A stretch of DNA of 64,000 nt from Streptomyces tardus (lineage in GTDB: Bacteria > Actinomycetota > Actinomycetes > Streptomycetales > Streptomycetaceae), in NCBI RefSeq assembly GCF_018101125.2, contig NZ_JAELVF020000004.1, positions 186,001-250,000 on the forward strand, given 5' to 3'. The position numbers and the translations under genes were made by a program. Below the pieces are notes generated by a model. That model did not search any database, was not told the origin of the DNA, and worked only from the letters and a program-made list of their open reading frames with translations. Positions 8,408 through 16,302 of the stretch are shown piece by piece; the stretch's first letter is position 1, and every line of letters starts with the position of its first letter.

Positions 8408-8619
8408 CGGTGCTCCTCCTCGCTCCGGTCGTGCGTCGGGGACGTGTCCGCGGGAGCGGAAGCTCCGCCGCGGAAGCCCGCGGCAAGCAGCCCGAGGAAC
8501 TTCACCGCGAACGCCCGGTTGCAGTCCGCGCACTCCCAGGCGCCCGGCCCTTCCTCGGACGGCCGCAGGTCCTCCTCGCCGCAGTACGGGCAGTAGTACG
8601 GCGCCGCTCGCTCGCTCAC
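8404..8619 (-). CDS. Small Cys-pair protein between sulfite reductase and cysH (CysX-like)
   Basis: This 71-residue protein starts at GTG 8619 (GTGA overlap with the sulfite reductase stop) and ends in an ATGA overlap with cysH. It has two Cys knuckles, CPYCGEEDL and CADCNRAF, about 20 residues apart, like a rubredoxin or zinc ribbon, then a short hydrophobic helix (AVKFLGLLAAGF) and an acidic tail. In Corynebacterium a small ferredoxin-like gene, cysX, sits at the same place in the cys operon and is thought to feed electrons to sulfite reductase. By position and cysteine content this is a candidate counterpart, with iron or zinc as metal undecided. Existence is near certain from the coupling; function is inferred. 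Confidence 0.85.
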   Translation of the reverse strand: MSERAAPYYCPYCGEEDLRPSEEGPGAWECADCNRAFAVKFLGLLAAGFRGGASAPADTSPTHDRSEEEHR

Positions 8620-10313
8620 TTGAGGTCGCCCTCCTCGGCCCGGGCCGCCCACTGGGCGAAACGTTCGCCGTCGGTGCGCTGCTGCTGGAAGTTGTGCAGG
8701 ACGCGCTCGACGTAGTCGGGCAGCGCGGCGGCGGTGACCTTGAGGCCGCGCACCTTGCGGCCGAAGCCCGGTTCGAGGCCGAGCGAGCCGCCGAGGTGCA
8801 CCTGGTAGCCCTCGACCTGTTCGCCGTTCTCGTCCAGCATCAGCTGGCCCTTGAGCCCGATGTCGGCGACCTGGATGCGGGCGCAGGAGTTGGGGCAGCC
8901 GTTGATGTTGATGGTGACGGGCTGGTCGAAGTCGGGCATCCGACGTTCCAGCTCCTCGATCAGCGACTGGCCCCGGCCCTTGGTCTCCACGATCGCGAGC
9001 TTGCAGAACTCGATGCCGGTGCAGGCCATCGTGCCCCGACGGAAGGGCGAGGGGGTCGTGGTGAGCCCCAGCGCGCCCAACTCCTCGCTGAGCGAGGCGA
9101 CCTGCTCCTCGGGAACGTCGAGCACGATCATCTTCTGCTCGGCGGTGGTGCGCACCCGGCCCGAGCCGTGTGCCTCGGCGAGATCGGCGATCTTCGTCAG
9201 CGTGGCGCCGTCGACCCGGCCGACGCGCGGTGCGAAGCCGACGTAGTAGCGGCCGTCCTTCTGCCGGTGCACGCCGACGTGGTCGCGCCACTGCTGGACG
9301 GGCGCCTCGGGTGCGGGCCCGTCGGCCAACTTCCGTCCCAGGTACTCCTCTTCGAGCACCTCCCGGAACCGCTCGGCGCCCCAGTCCGCGACCAGGAACT
9401 TGATCCTGGCCCGGGTGCGCAGCCGCCGGTATCCGTAGTCGCGGAAGATTCCGATGACGCCCTCGAAGACGTCGGGCACCTCGTCGACACCGACCCAGGC
9501 GCCCAGCCGTACACCGATCTTGGGGTTGGTGGAGAGGCCACCGCCCACCCAGACGTCGAAGCCGGGCCCGTGTTCGGGGTGGTCGACGCCCACGAAGGCG
9601 ACGTCGTTGATCTCGTGCGCCACGTCGAGCAGCGGCGAACCGGAGATCGCGGACTTGAACTTCCTGGGCAGGTTGGAGAAGGCGGGGTTGCCGACCACCC
9701 TGCGGTGGATCTCGTCGATCGCCGGCGTCCCGTCGACGATCTCGTCCTCGGCGATGCCGGCCACCGGAGAGCCGAGGATCACCCGCGGGGTGTCGCCGCA
9801 CGCCTCGGTGGTCGAGAGCCCGACCTCCTCCAGCCGGCGCCAGATCTCCGGCATGTCCTCGATCCGGATCCAGTGGTACTGGACGTTCTGCCGGTCGGTG
9901 ATGTCGGCGGTGCCCCGGCCGAACTCCTCGGAGATCTCGCCCACCACACGCAGCTGACGGGTGGTCAGCCGCCCGCCGTCGATCCGGACCCGGAGCATGA
10001 AGTACTTGTCGTCCAGCTCCTCCGGCTCCAGCACCGCCGTCTTGCCGCCGTCGATGCCGGGCTTGCGCTGGGTGTACAGACCCCACCAGCGCATGCGTCC
10101 GCGCAGGTCGGCCCCGTCGATCGAGTCGAACCCCTGCCGGGAGTAGATCGTCTCGATGCGTGTCCGGACGTTGAGACCGTCATCGTCCTTCTTGGTCTGC
10201 TCGTTGGGGTTCAGCGGGGTGAGATGTCCCTTGGCCCACTGCCCCTCGCCGCGGTGGCGGCCCGTCTTGCGGCGGGCTGGGGCGGCAGCGGTCGGCTTGG
10301 CGTTGTCGGCCAT
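8616..10313 (-). CDS. sirA: Ferredoxin-type sulfite (nitrite) reductase, siroheme/[4Fe-4S]
   Basis: The 565-residue protein from ATG 10313 has the two-repeat architecture of sulfite/nitrite reductases. The siroheme-[4Fe-4S] ligands are in ACTGIEFCK and NGCPNSCAR (C-x5-C ... C-x3-C). It reduces sulfite to sulfide with six electrons. WGLYTQRKPGIDGG near residue 80 and EACGDTPRVI near residue 170 resemble the positions of the Tyr-Cys cross-link known from mycobacterial SirA. It is the first full gene of the sulfur operon and follows a leader peptide gene and a 174-base untranslated stretch. The position with cysHDNC makes sulfite, not nitrite, the likely substrate. Confidence 0.94.
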   Translation of the reverse strand: MADNAKPTAAAPARRKTGRHRGEGQWAKGHLTPLNPNEQTKKDDDGLNVRTRIETIYSRQGFDSIDGADLRGRMRWWGLYTQRKPGIDGGKTAVLEPEELDDKYFMLRVRIDGGRLTTRQLRVVGEISEEFGRGTADITDRQNVQYHWIRIEDMPEIWRRLEEVGLSTTEACGDTPRVILGSPVAGIAEDEIVDGTPAIDEIHRRVVGNPAFSNLPRKFKSAISGSPLLDVAHEINDVAFVGVDHPEHGPGFDVWVGGGLSTNPKIGVRLGAWVGVDEVPDVFEGVIGIFRDYGYRRLRTRARIKFLVADWGAERFREVLEEEYLGRKLADGPAPEAPVQQWRDHVGVHRQKDGRYYVGFAPRVGRVDGATLTKIADLAEAHGSGRVRTTAEQKMIVLDVPEEQVASLSEELGALGLTTTPSPFRRGTMACTGIEFCKLAIVETKGRGQSLIEELERRMPDFDQPVTININGCPNSCARIQVADIGLKGQLMLDENGEQVEGYQVHLGGSLGLEPGFGRKVRGLKVTAAALPDYVERVLHNFQQQRTDGERFAQWAARAEEGDLK

Positions 10314-10380
10314 GGCGGAAACGTCCTTCGGGCTGACGGGGTGTGGCGGCTCGGGTCAAGAAGGCTCGGACCTGCGGAAA

Positions 10381-10402
10381 CGGGGCACGCGCCGGCGCCC
10401 CG
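10381..10402 (-). promoter_or_regulatory. GC hairpin between leader peptide and sirA
   Basis: Arms CGGGGC (10381-10386) and GCCCCG (10397-10402) enclose a GC-rich loop in the transcribed spacer after the leader peptide. It could be the terminator stem of an attenuator. Only one of several possible folds was judged by eye. Confidence 0.35.
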
Positions 10403-10487
10403 CGGCAGAGGGGGAGAGCTGGGAGAGGGGGAACGCCCGCGACGGTGGGGGCGGTTCGATGCTGCTGTGCTGGGACTGTCAGCCCGC

Positions 10488-10562
10488 TCAACACATGGCG
10501 CTGGACATGCGGCCGAGGTCGACGTGACGTCGACTCACCAAGGCGGTTCCAGCTCCGGACAT
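10488..10562 (-). CDS. Cysteine leader peptide of the sulfur operon
   Basis: A 24-codon reading frame from ATG 10562 ends SRRHVDLGRMSSAMC-stop. This RRHVDL...MSSA-C pattern is the one I know from streptomycete putative leader peptides before sulfur and cysteine genes; the final sense codon before TGA is a cysteine. The leader lies 174 bases before sirA. Ribosome behaviour at the terminal Met-Cys-stop could sense charged cysteinyl-tRNA and control read-through into the ten-gene operon. There is no clear ribosome site before ATG 10562; GTG 10538 (16 codons) is an alternative start. The attenuation mechanism is inference. Confidence 0.8.
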   Translation of the reverse strand: MSGAGTALVSRRHVDLGRMSSAMC

Positions 10563-10786
10563 GACGGAAGACTTGCACGGTGATTTGGATCCAGTCCAGC
10601 TTCGTCCGCGATGCGGACAACTCGGTCCTACTCTGTGAGACATGTGGGCTCGCTCACATCATTGCAGGTCAGGGGTGTCGTACGGCGCCTGTGGTCGGGT
10701 TCGGCCGGGGCGGTTGTGCAGCGTGGGGGAGCGGTGGTCGGTGAGGCGCGCGACCGCGGCCGGATGTCGGCGGACGACGCCGGGCG

Positions 10787-11356
10787 TCACGCTCCCGGCC
10801 AGGGGCCCGGAGCGGCGACCGCCGGCTCCTCCTCGGTCCTGGTGTCGAACACCCGGAACCCGCGACGCCGGTAGTTGGCCAGTGCGTACGGCCCGTCCTT
10901 GCTGCACGTGTGCAGCCAGACCCGCTCGGTCCGGCGGCGGTCGGGCAGTCGGTCGGCCAGGTCCCAGGCGCGAGCCGTGCCTTCGCTCAGCAGCAGCGCA
11001 CCGATGCCCCTGCCGCGGAAGGCGGGCAGCAGGCCGAAGTAGCCGATCTCCACGACGCCCTCGTCCTGTGCGTCCAGCTCCACGAAACCGGCCGGGGTGT
11101 CCCGGTCGTACGCCACCCAGGTCTCCACTCCCGGCCGTTCGAGCAAGGTGCGCCACTGCTCGTACCTCCAGCCGAGGCGATCCGTCCAGGTCACGTCCGC
11201 ACCCACCGAGGTGTAGAGAAACCGGCTGAACTCCGGGCTCGGCACCGCCGCCCGGACGATCCGTATCCCGGACAGGTCGTCCGAGTGCTGGACAGCAAGG
11301 AGGTCCCGGGGCGAGGTCTGCTCCAGCGACCAGGTGGTGACGGTGCGCGTTTCCAT
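10787..11356 (-). CDS. GNAT-family N-acetyltransferase
   Basis: This 189-residue protein shows the GNAT core: FVELDAQDEGVVEIGYFGLLPAFRGRGIGALLLSEG spans strands 4-5 and the acetyl-CoA pyrophosphate loop (RGRGIG, about residues 114-119). YALANYRRRGFRVFDTRT near the C-terminus matches the usual motif B end. It should transfer an acetyl group from acetyl-CoA to an amine; the substrate is not predictable. It stands alone, upstream of the divergent BrkB pair. The N-terminal 40 residues (METRTVTTWSLEQTSP) are typical of streptomycete GNATs of this class. Confidence 0.9.
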   Translation of the reverse strand: METRTVTTWSLEQTSPRDLLAVQHSDDLSGIRIVRAAVPSPEFSRFLYTSVGADVTWTDRLGWRYEQWRTLLERPGVETWVAYDRDTPAGFVELDAQDEGVVEIGYFGLLPAFRGRGIGALLLSEGTARAWDLADRLPDRRRTERVWLHTCSKDGPYALANYRRRGFRVFDTRTEEEPAVAAPGPWPGA

Positions 11357-11477
11357 GCGTCGATCCCATCACGGTCGCCCCGCGCCTCGTGCCGAAGGGC
11401 CGCTGAAGCGTGCCTTCTCCCCGCGGCTGCGAGGGGGCGAGCGTGTCACCGGTGCGTGCGCACCCTCCGCGTACGGC

Positions 11478-11483
11478 TACGTT
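11478..11483 (+). promoter_or_regulatory. -10 box of a probable leaderless gene
   Basis: TACGTT ends six bases before GTG 11490, placing the transcription start at or near the start codon. No convincing -35 box was seen. Confidence 0.45.
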
Positions 11484-11489
11484 GAGGGC

Positions 11490-12845
11490 GTGTGCGCAGC
11501 GAGAACGACCGAGGACGAGCAGCCGGAACCCAAGCCGGGAACGGCCCGTCTGTACCGAAACATCCCCAAGCGGCGCCTCAGCTGGCTGCTGCTCAAGGAC
11601 ACGGTCAACTCCTGCATCGAGTACCGGGTCCTCGGCCTGGCCGCGGAGGCGGCGTTCTTCACCCTGCTCTCCCTGCCGCCCCTGCTGCTGGGACTCATCG
11701 GCCTGCTCGGGTACATGGATGCCTGGATCGGCACCGACACTATCGAGAACGTCCGGGCCAACATCCTCGAGGCGTCCTCCAAGGTGCTCTCGGACCGGGG
11801 CGTCGAGGACATCGCCACGCCCCTGATCGACGACGTCATCAAGGACGGGCGGCCCGACATCGTCTCGTTCGGCTTCGCGCTGGCGCTGTGGTCCGGCTCG
11901 CGCGCCGTCAACGTCTTCATCGACACCATCACCGTGATGTACGGGCTGGACGGCCACCGCGGAATCGTCAGAACCCGGCTGCTGGCCTTCCTGCTCTACG
12001 TCGTCGCCATCCTCCTGGGAGCCGTCGCGCTGCCGCTGATGGTGGTCGGGCCCGAGGTGGTGGTGGGCTGGGTGCCCCAACTGGAGTGGCTGGTCAGGTT
12101 CTTCTACTGGCCGGTCATCCTGCTGCTGTCGATCGTCTTCCTGACCACGCTCTTCCACGTCTCGGTCCCCGTCCGGTCCCCGTGGCGGGAGGACATCCCC
12201 GGTGCGCTGGTGGCGCTGATCATGTGGGTCGGCGGCAGCTTCCTGCTGCGGGTCTACCTCACCAGCACCGTCGAGGGGCCCACCATCTACGGCTCGCTGG
12301 CCGCCCCCGTCGCCGTACTCCTGTGGATCTTCGTCTCCGCCTTCGCCGTGCTGGTGGGGGCCGCGGTCAACGCGGCGATCGACCGCGTCTGGCCCTCCGT
12401 GGCCACCGCCGCGGCCCGGCGGGCCAGGGAACAGCTCAAGGAGGACCAGGCCGCGGCCCTGGTCGCAGCCGTCGCGGCCCGCAAGGGCCGGCAGCACGAA
12501 GCATCCGCCGAGGGCGACGACCCCGACAACGACCCCGACGGCGACGACGATCACCACGACCCCGATCACGGCAACTCCGATCACGGCGACCGTGACCGTG
12601 GCGACGAGGCGGAGAGCGAGGCGGGCCCCGACGGTGCAGCGGACCGGCGGGGTGCCACCCCTTCCGGCCCGGGGCCCTGCGCCGGTGCGCGATCCGCCAC
12701 CGGCGCAGGTACTGAGCGCGCCGGTGAATCGGGCTCCGGGCAGGGTCCGACGGGTGAGCAGCCGGCCGAGTTCCCCGAGCGCTGGGCCCGCTTCCACCCG
12801 CCGGAGGACCTGCGCTCGCGCCTGCGCGGCCCGCACCGGGAGTAG
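11490..12845 (+). CDS. YihY/BrkB-family inner membrane protein
   Basis: The frame opens at 11334, but GTG 11490 is preferred because a -10-like TACGTT lies six bases upstream and the conserved part begins soon after (RLYRNIPKRRLSWLLLKDT). The 451-residue protein has about six membrane segments in the YihY/BrkB domain (residues about 35-310), with LFHVSVPVRSPWREDIPGALVA and a final helix LLWIFVSAFAVLVGAAVNAAI. A charged Asp/His/Arg-rich and then Pro/Gly-rich tail of about 140 residues follows and is probably cytoplasmic and disordered. The molecular role of the family is not settled. A close paralogue follows immediately. Confidence 0.88.
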   Translation: MCAARTTEDEQPEPKPGTARLYRNIPKRRLSWLLLKDTVNSCIEYRVLGLAAEAAFFTLLSLPPLLLGLIGLLGYMDAWIGTDTIENVRANILEASSKVLSDRGVEDIATPLIDDVIKDGRPDIVSFGFALALWSGSRAVNVFIDTITVMYGLDGHRGIVRTRLLAFLLYVVAILLGAVALPLMVVGPEVVVGWVPQLEWLVRFFYWPVILLLSIVFLTTLFHVSVPVRSPWREDIPGALVALIMWVGGSFLLRVYLTSTVEGPTIYGSLAAPVAVLLWIFVSAFAVLVGAAVNAAIDRVWPSVATAAARRAREQLKEDQAAALVAAVAARKGRQHEASAEGDDPDNDPDGDDDHHDPDHGNSDHGDRDRGDEAESEAGPDGAADRRGATPSGPGPCAGARSATGAGTERAGESGSGQGPTGEQPAEFPERWARFHPPEDLRSRLRGPHRE

Positions 12846-12990
12846 CGGCGGCGGACGCCCCGACGCCCGCACCCCGGCGCGCGCCGCGCGCCCCGATCCG
12901 GCCGACCTCGCCCCGCCGCCGTCCCGCGCCGGCCGACCCGCCGGAACGTGGCGGAGGCCGGGCGCCCTCCTGCCGTGTGCACCCGCCCGT

Positions 12991-12996
12991 TATCTT
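12991..12996 (+). promoter_or_regulatory. -10 box of a probable leaderless gene
   Basis: TATCTT ends seven bases before GTG 13004, the same layout as before the upstream paralogue. There is no ribosome site between them. Confidence 0.45.
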
Positions 12997-13003
12997 GACC
13001 TCC

Positions 13004-14176
13004 GTGGGACTAGCGACGGGGGAATCTGCGGATGGGTCCGGAACAGCGGCGAAGACGACGGTCTCGATGCGGGCGATCTACCGGAACGTCCCCAAGCGCA
13101 AGCTCTGCTACCTGCTCCTGAAGGACACCTACCGCTCCTGCGCGGAGTACCGGGTGATGGGGATGGCCGCAGAGGCCGCGTTCTTCACGATGCTCTCGCT
13201 GCCCGCGCTGCTCCTCGGGCTGCTCGGACTGCTGAGCGGCGTGGACTCCCTGGCGGGCACGAGCATCCTTCAGCACGTGCGCGACCAGCTGGTCGACGCC
13301 TCCTCGGCGATGCTCTCCGAACGCGGCGTCGCCGAGCTGGTCGTCCCCCTGCTCGACGATCTGGTCAACAGCGCGCGGCCCGGGCTGCTCTCCTTCGGCT
13401 TCGTCTTCGCCCTGTGGTCCGGCTCGCGGGCGATGAACGTCTTCATCGGAACCATCACCGTGATGTACGGCCTGGACGGCTACCGCAACGCGGTCGCCAC
13501 CCGGCTTCTCGCTTTCGGCCTGTACGTGGTCGGCCTGGTCGTCGGTGCCGTGATCGTCCCGATGACGCTGATCGGGCCCCGCGCGGCGGTCCAGTGGTGG
13601 CCGGTGCTTCAGGGCTTCGTGCAGTACCTGTACTGGCCGGCGGTGCTGCTGCTCGCGGTCTCCTTCCTGGCGACGCTCTACCACGTCTCCGTGCCCGTGC
13701 GTTCGCCCTGGCGGGAGGATCTGCCGGGGGCGCTGGTCGGGCTGCTGCTGTGGGTGCTGTGCGCGGTCGGTCTGCGCACGTATCTGCGCAGCGCCGTCGA
13801 GGGGCAGAGCATCTACGGTTCGCTGGCGGCCCCGGTGGCGCTGCTGCTCTGGCTCGGGATGTCGGCGTTCGCCGTGCTCGTGGGCGCCGCGGTGAACGCA
13901 GCTGTCGACCGGGTCTGGCCGGCCGCCACCACGGCTGCCGCCCGCGCCGCCAAGGACCGAAGGCGGGAGGCGGCGATGGCGGCGATGGTCCAGGCAGTGG
14001 TGGCCCGCCGAACCCGCGCGGAACTCGACGCCGAGCAGGGCGGTTCGCGGACCGACCCGGACAGCGACGAGGAGATGCGTGCCTGGCAGCGGTTGCTGCG
14101 TTCGACCGAAGTCAGGGAGCAGCTGGACAGGCTCCGGGACACCAGTCGAAGAATCGGACGAAGGATGACAGAGTAG
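13004..14176 (+). CDS. YihY/BrkB-family membrane protein, tandem paralogue
   Basis: This 390-residue paralogue of the preceding gene shares stretches such as YRNVPKRKLCYLLLKDTYRSC, EAAFFTMLSLPALLLGLLGLL and LYHVSVPVRSPWREDLPGALV. I prefer GTG 13004 over the longest start at 12977 because TATCTT lies seven bases ahead, indicating a leaderless transcript. Six membrane helices occupy residues about 45-300 and an Arg/Ala-rich tail follows. The pair seems to have arisen by tandem duplication and then lost similarity mainly in the tails. The gene ends 31 bases before the phosphatase gene and may be cotranscribed with it. Confidence 0.88.
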   Translation: MGLATGESADGSGTAAKTTVSMRAIYRNVPKRKLCYLLLKDTYRSCAEYRVMGMAAEAAFFTMLSLPALLLGLLGLLSGVDSLAGTSILQHVRDQLVDASSAMLSERGVAELVVPLLDDLVNSARPGLLSFGFVFALWSGSRAMNVFIGTITVMYGLDGYRNAVATRLLAFGLYVVGLVVGAVIVPMTLIGPRAAVQWWPVLQGFVQYLYWPAVLLLAVSFLATLYHVSVPVRSPWREDLPGALVGLLLWVLCAVGLRTYLRSAVEGQSIYGSLAAPVALLLWLGMSAFAVLVGAAVNAAVDRVWPAATTAAARAAKDRRREAAMAAMVQAVVARRTRAELDAEQGGSRTDPDSDEEMRAWQRLLRSTEVREQLDRLRDTSRRIGRRMTE

Positions 14177-14207
14177 GTGTGATCGCCGTGCCAGCACGGG
14201 AGTGCCG

Positions 14208-16268
14208 ATGGACACTCAAGGAGCGATGTCCGGGGCGACGCCGCCGCACGAGAACCGGCCGACCAGCGTGGAGACCATCCTCGCTCTGAACCGGATGGGC
14301 GTCTTCGACTGGGACCTCGACCAGAACCTGCTGCACTTGGACAGTGCCGCGCGAGACGTACTGGAGCTGCCCCCCGACGAGTACGAGATGCGCCCGCAGA
14401 GTCTCCATGCGTACTTTCCCCCTGCCGAGGTCAGCCGCCTCGACCTGCTGACCTCCCAGGCGATCAAGGAAGGCAGGAACAGCTTCGGCGCGTACTTCCG
14501 GGTCCGCACCACCGAGGGCGGAACGCGCTGGAGCCATGTCCAGGCGTACATCCGGCGGATCGAGGACGGCCGCCCGCACCGCATCGTCGGCATTCTGCGC
14601 GACGCCACGGACGAGCTGCAGCACTCCACCGATCGGCTCAGCCTGGAGGCGACCGAGAGCGGCGTCAGCGCCGTCCTCGGCGACACCACCGCCGCGCTGG
14701 CGACCGCTCGCTCGGTGCGCGACGTGCTGGACGTGCTGGAGAGCCCGGGCGTGCTCAGCCGGCTCGACGCGACCAGCCTCGGCCTCGGCCTGGTCGAGGG
14801 CGACCACCTGAGGATCATCGCCGAGCGCCGGGACGCCGACCAGCCCTCGGACGCGAGCCTGACCAAGCTGGACGCCGATCTGCCGATGAGCGAAGTGGTC
14901 CGCACCATGCAGCCGGTCTACATCGGCTCCGGCGAGGAGTTCGCGGAGCGCTATCCGCGGCTGTGGCCGTACGTCGAGCCGGAGGGCGTCGACTCGGCGG
15001 TCTGTCTGCCCCTTGTTGCCCATGCCCGGGTCATCGGGGCGCTCGGGCTGCTCTACCGCGGGCGCCACGACTTCGACGCCCATGAGCGCACCCTGCTCAA
15101 CGCCATGTCCAGCAGCGTCGCGCAGAGCCTCCAGCGCGCCACCCTCTTCGACCAGGGGCGCAAGCTGGCCGAGGACCTCCAGCGGTTCATGCTGCCGCAC
15201 TCCATCCCCCGCCTGGCAGGGGTGCGCACGGCCGTCAGCTACCGCCCCGCGCGACAGCTCGGCGAGATCGGCGGCGACTGGTACGACGTGATCCCGCTGC
15301 CCGGCGGCCGGGTCGCGATCGTCATCGGCGACGTGCAGGGCCACGACACCCACGCCGCCGCAGTCATGGGCCAGCTGCGGATCGTGCTGCGCGCGTACGC
15401 GGCGGAGGGCCACCCGGCGACCACCGTGATGGCCCGGGCTTCGGCCTTCCTCGCGGACCTCGACACCGAGCGGTTCGCCACCTGTCTCTACGCGGAGATC
15501 GATCCGTCCACCGGCTGGCTGCGGCTGGTGCGGGCGGGTCATCTGGACCCGCTGCTGATGCGCGGCGACGGCGAGTGCCGGCCGCTGCCGGTCGCCGGCT
15601 CGCTCCCGCTCGGGCTGCTCCATCTGGGCCCGCTCGACTACCGGGAGACGGCGTTGGAACTGGCGGTGGGGGAGACGGTGCTCCTCTACACCGACGGGCT
15701 GGTGGAACGGCCCGGCGGCGACATCGAGGAAGGGGTGCAGGCCCTCGCGGACTCCGTACCGCTCGGGCCCTCGGACCTGGACCGGCTCGCGGACTGGCTG
15801 GTGGAGTCCCCGCGGGTGACCTCCGGCGAGGACGACATCGCCGTGCTGCTGCTGCGGCGCGAGCCCCCGGTCAACCCGCAGGTGGGGCGGCGGCTCCACC
15901 AGTACATCGCGCCCGGCGACATGGAGGCGCTGAGCGGGGTGCGACACATGGTCAGGGACGCCACCAGGGCCTGGCGCGCGGACCAGTTCACCGAGGAAAT
16001 CGTGCTGACCACCCACGAGTTGGCGACCAACGCGCTGCTCCACACCGAGGAGGGCGTCACCGTGACCGTACGGCTGCTCGGTGGCGCGGACCGGCGGCTG
16101 CGCATCGAGGTCGCGGACCGCTCCACCCGCCAGCCCAAGCTGCTGGAGGCCGAGGAGTGGCACCGCACCGGGCGCGGGATGCTGCTGGTCGACCGGCTGG
16201 CGGACCGCTGGGGAGTGGAGTCGCGGGGCGCCGGCAAATGCGTCTGGTGCGAGTTCGACAGCCCATAG
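14208..16268 (+). CDS. PAS-GAF-SpoIIE phosphatase with C-terminal HATPase domain
   Basis: ATG 14208 has GGGAG at a good distance; the product has 686 residues. In order it shows a PAS domain (about 20-125, ending HRIVGILRDATDEL), a GAF domain (about 145-310), a PP2C-like SpoIIE phosphatase domain (about 335-545; GGDWYDVI, GDVQGHD, RAGHLDPLL, LLYTDGLVE) with the metal-binding Asp residues in place, and an anti-sigma-type histidine-kinase ATPase domain (about 560-685; LTTHELATNALLH, GRGMLLVDRLADRWGV). Such proteins dephosphorylate anti-anti-sigma factors and can phosphorylate them too, so this one may be a one-protein switch. PAS and GAF suggest control by a small ligand or redox signal. No sigma or anti-sigma gene is adjacent. 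Confidence 0.9.
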   Translation: MDTQGAMSGATPPHENRPTSVETILALNRMGVFDWDLDQNLLHLDSAARDVLELPPDEYEMRPQSLHAYFPPAEVSRLDLLTSQAIKEGRNSFGAYFRVRTTEGGTRWSHVQAYIRRIEDGRPHRIVGILRDATDELQHSTDRLSLEATESGVSAVLGDTTAALATARSVRDVLDVLESPGVLSRLDATSLGLGLVEGDHLRIIAERRDADQPSDASLTKLDADLPMSEVVRTMQPVYIGSGEEFAERYPRLWPYVEPEGVDSAVCLPLVAHARVIGALGLLYRGRHDFDAHERTLLNAMSSSVAQSLQRATLFDQGRKLAEDLQRFMLPHSIPRLAGVRTAVSYRPARQLGEIGGDWYDVIPLPGGRVAIVIGDVQGHDTHAAAVMGQLRIVLRAYAAEGHPATTVMARASAFLADLDTERFATCLYAEIDPSTGWLRLVRAGHLDPLLMRGDGECRPLPVAGSLPLGLLHLGPLDYRETALELAVGETVLLYTDGLVERPGGDIEEGVQALADSVPLGPSDLDRLADWLVESPRVTSGEDDIAVLLLRREPPVNPQVGRRLHQYIAPGDMEALSGVRHMVRDATRAWRADQFTEEIVLTTHELATNALLHTEEGVTVTVRLLGGADRRLRIEVADRSTRQPKLLEAEEWHRTGRGMLLVDRLADRWGVESRGAGKCVWCEFDSP

Positions 16269-16302
16269 GGCGGGGAGGCGTCCGCCGGTTCCGGCCGAGC
16301 GC

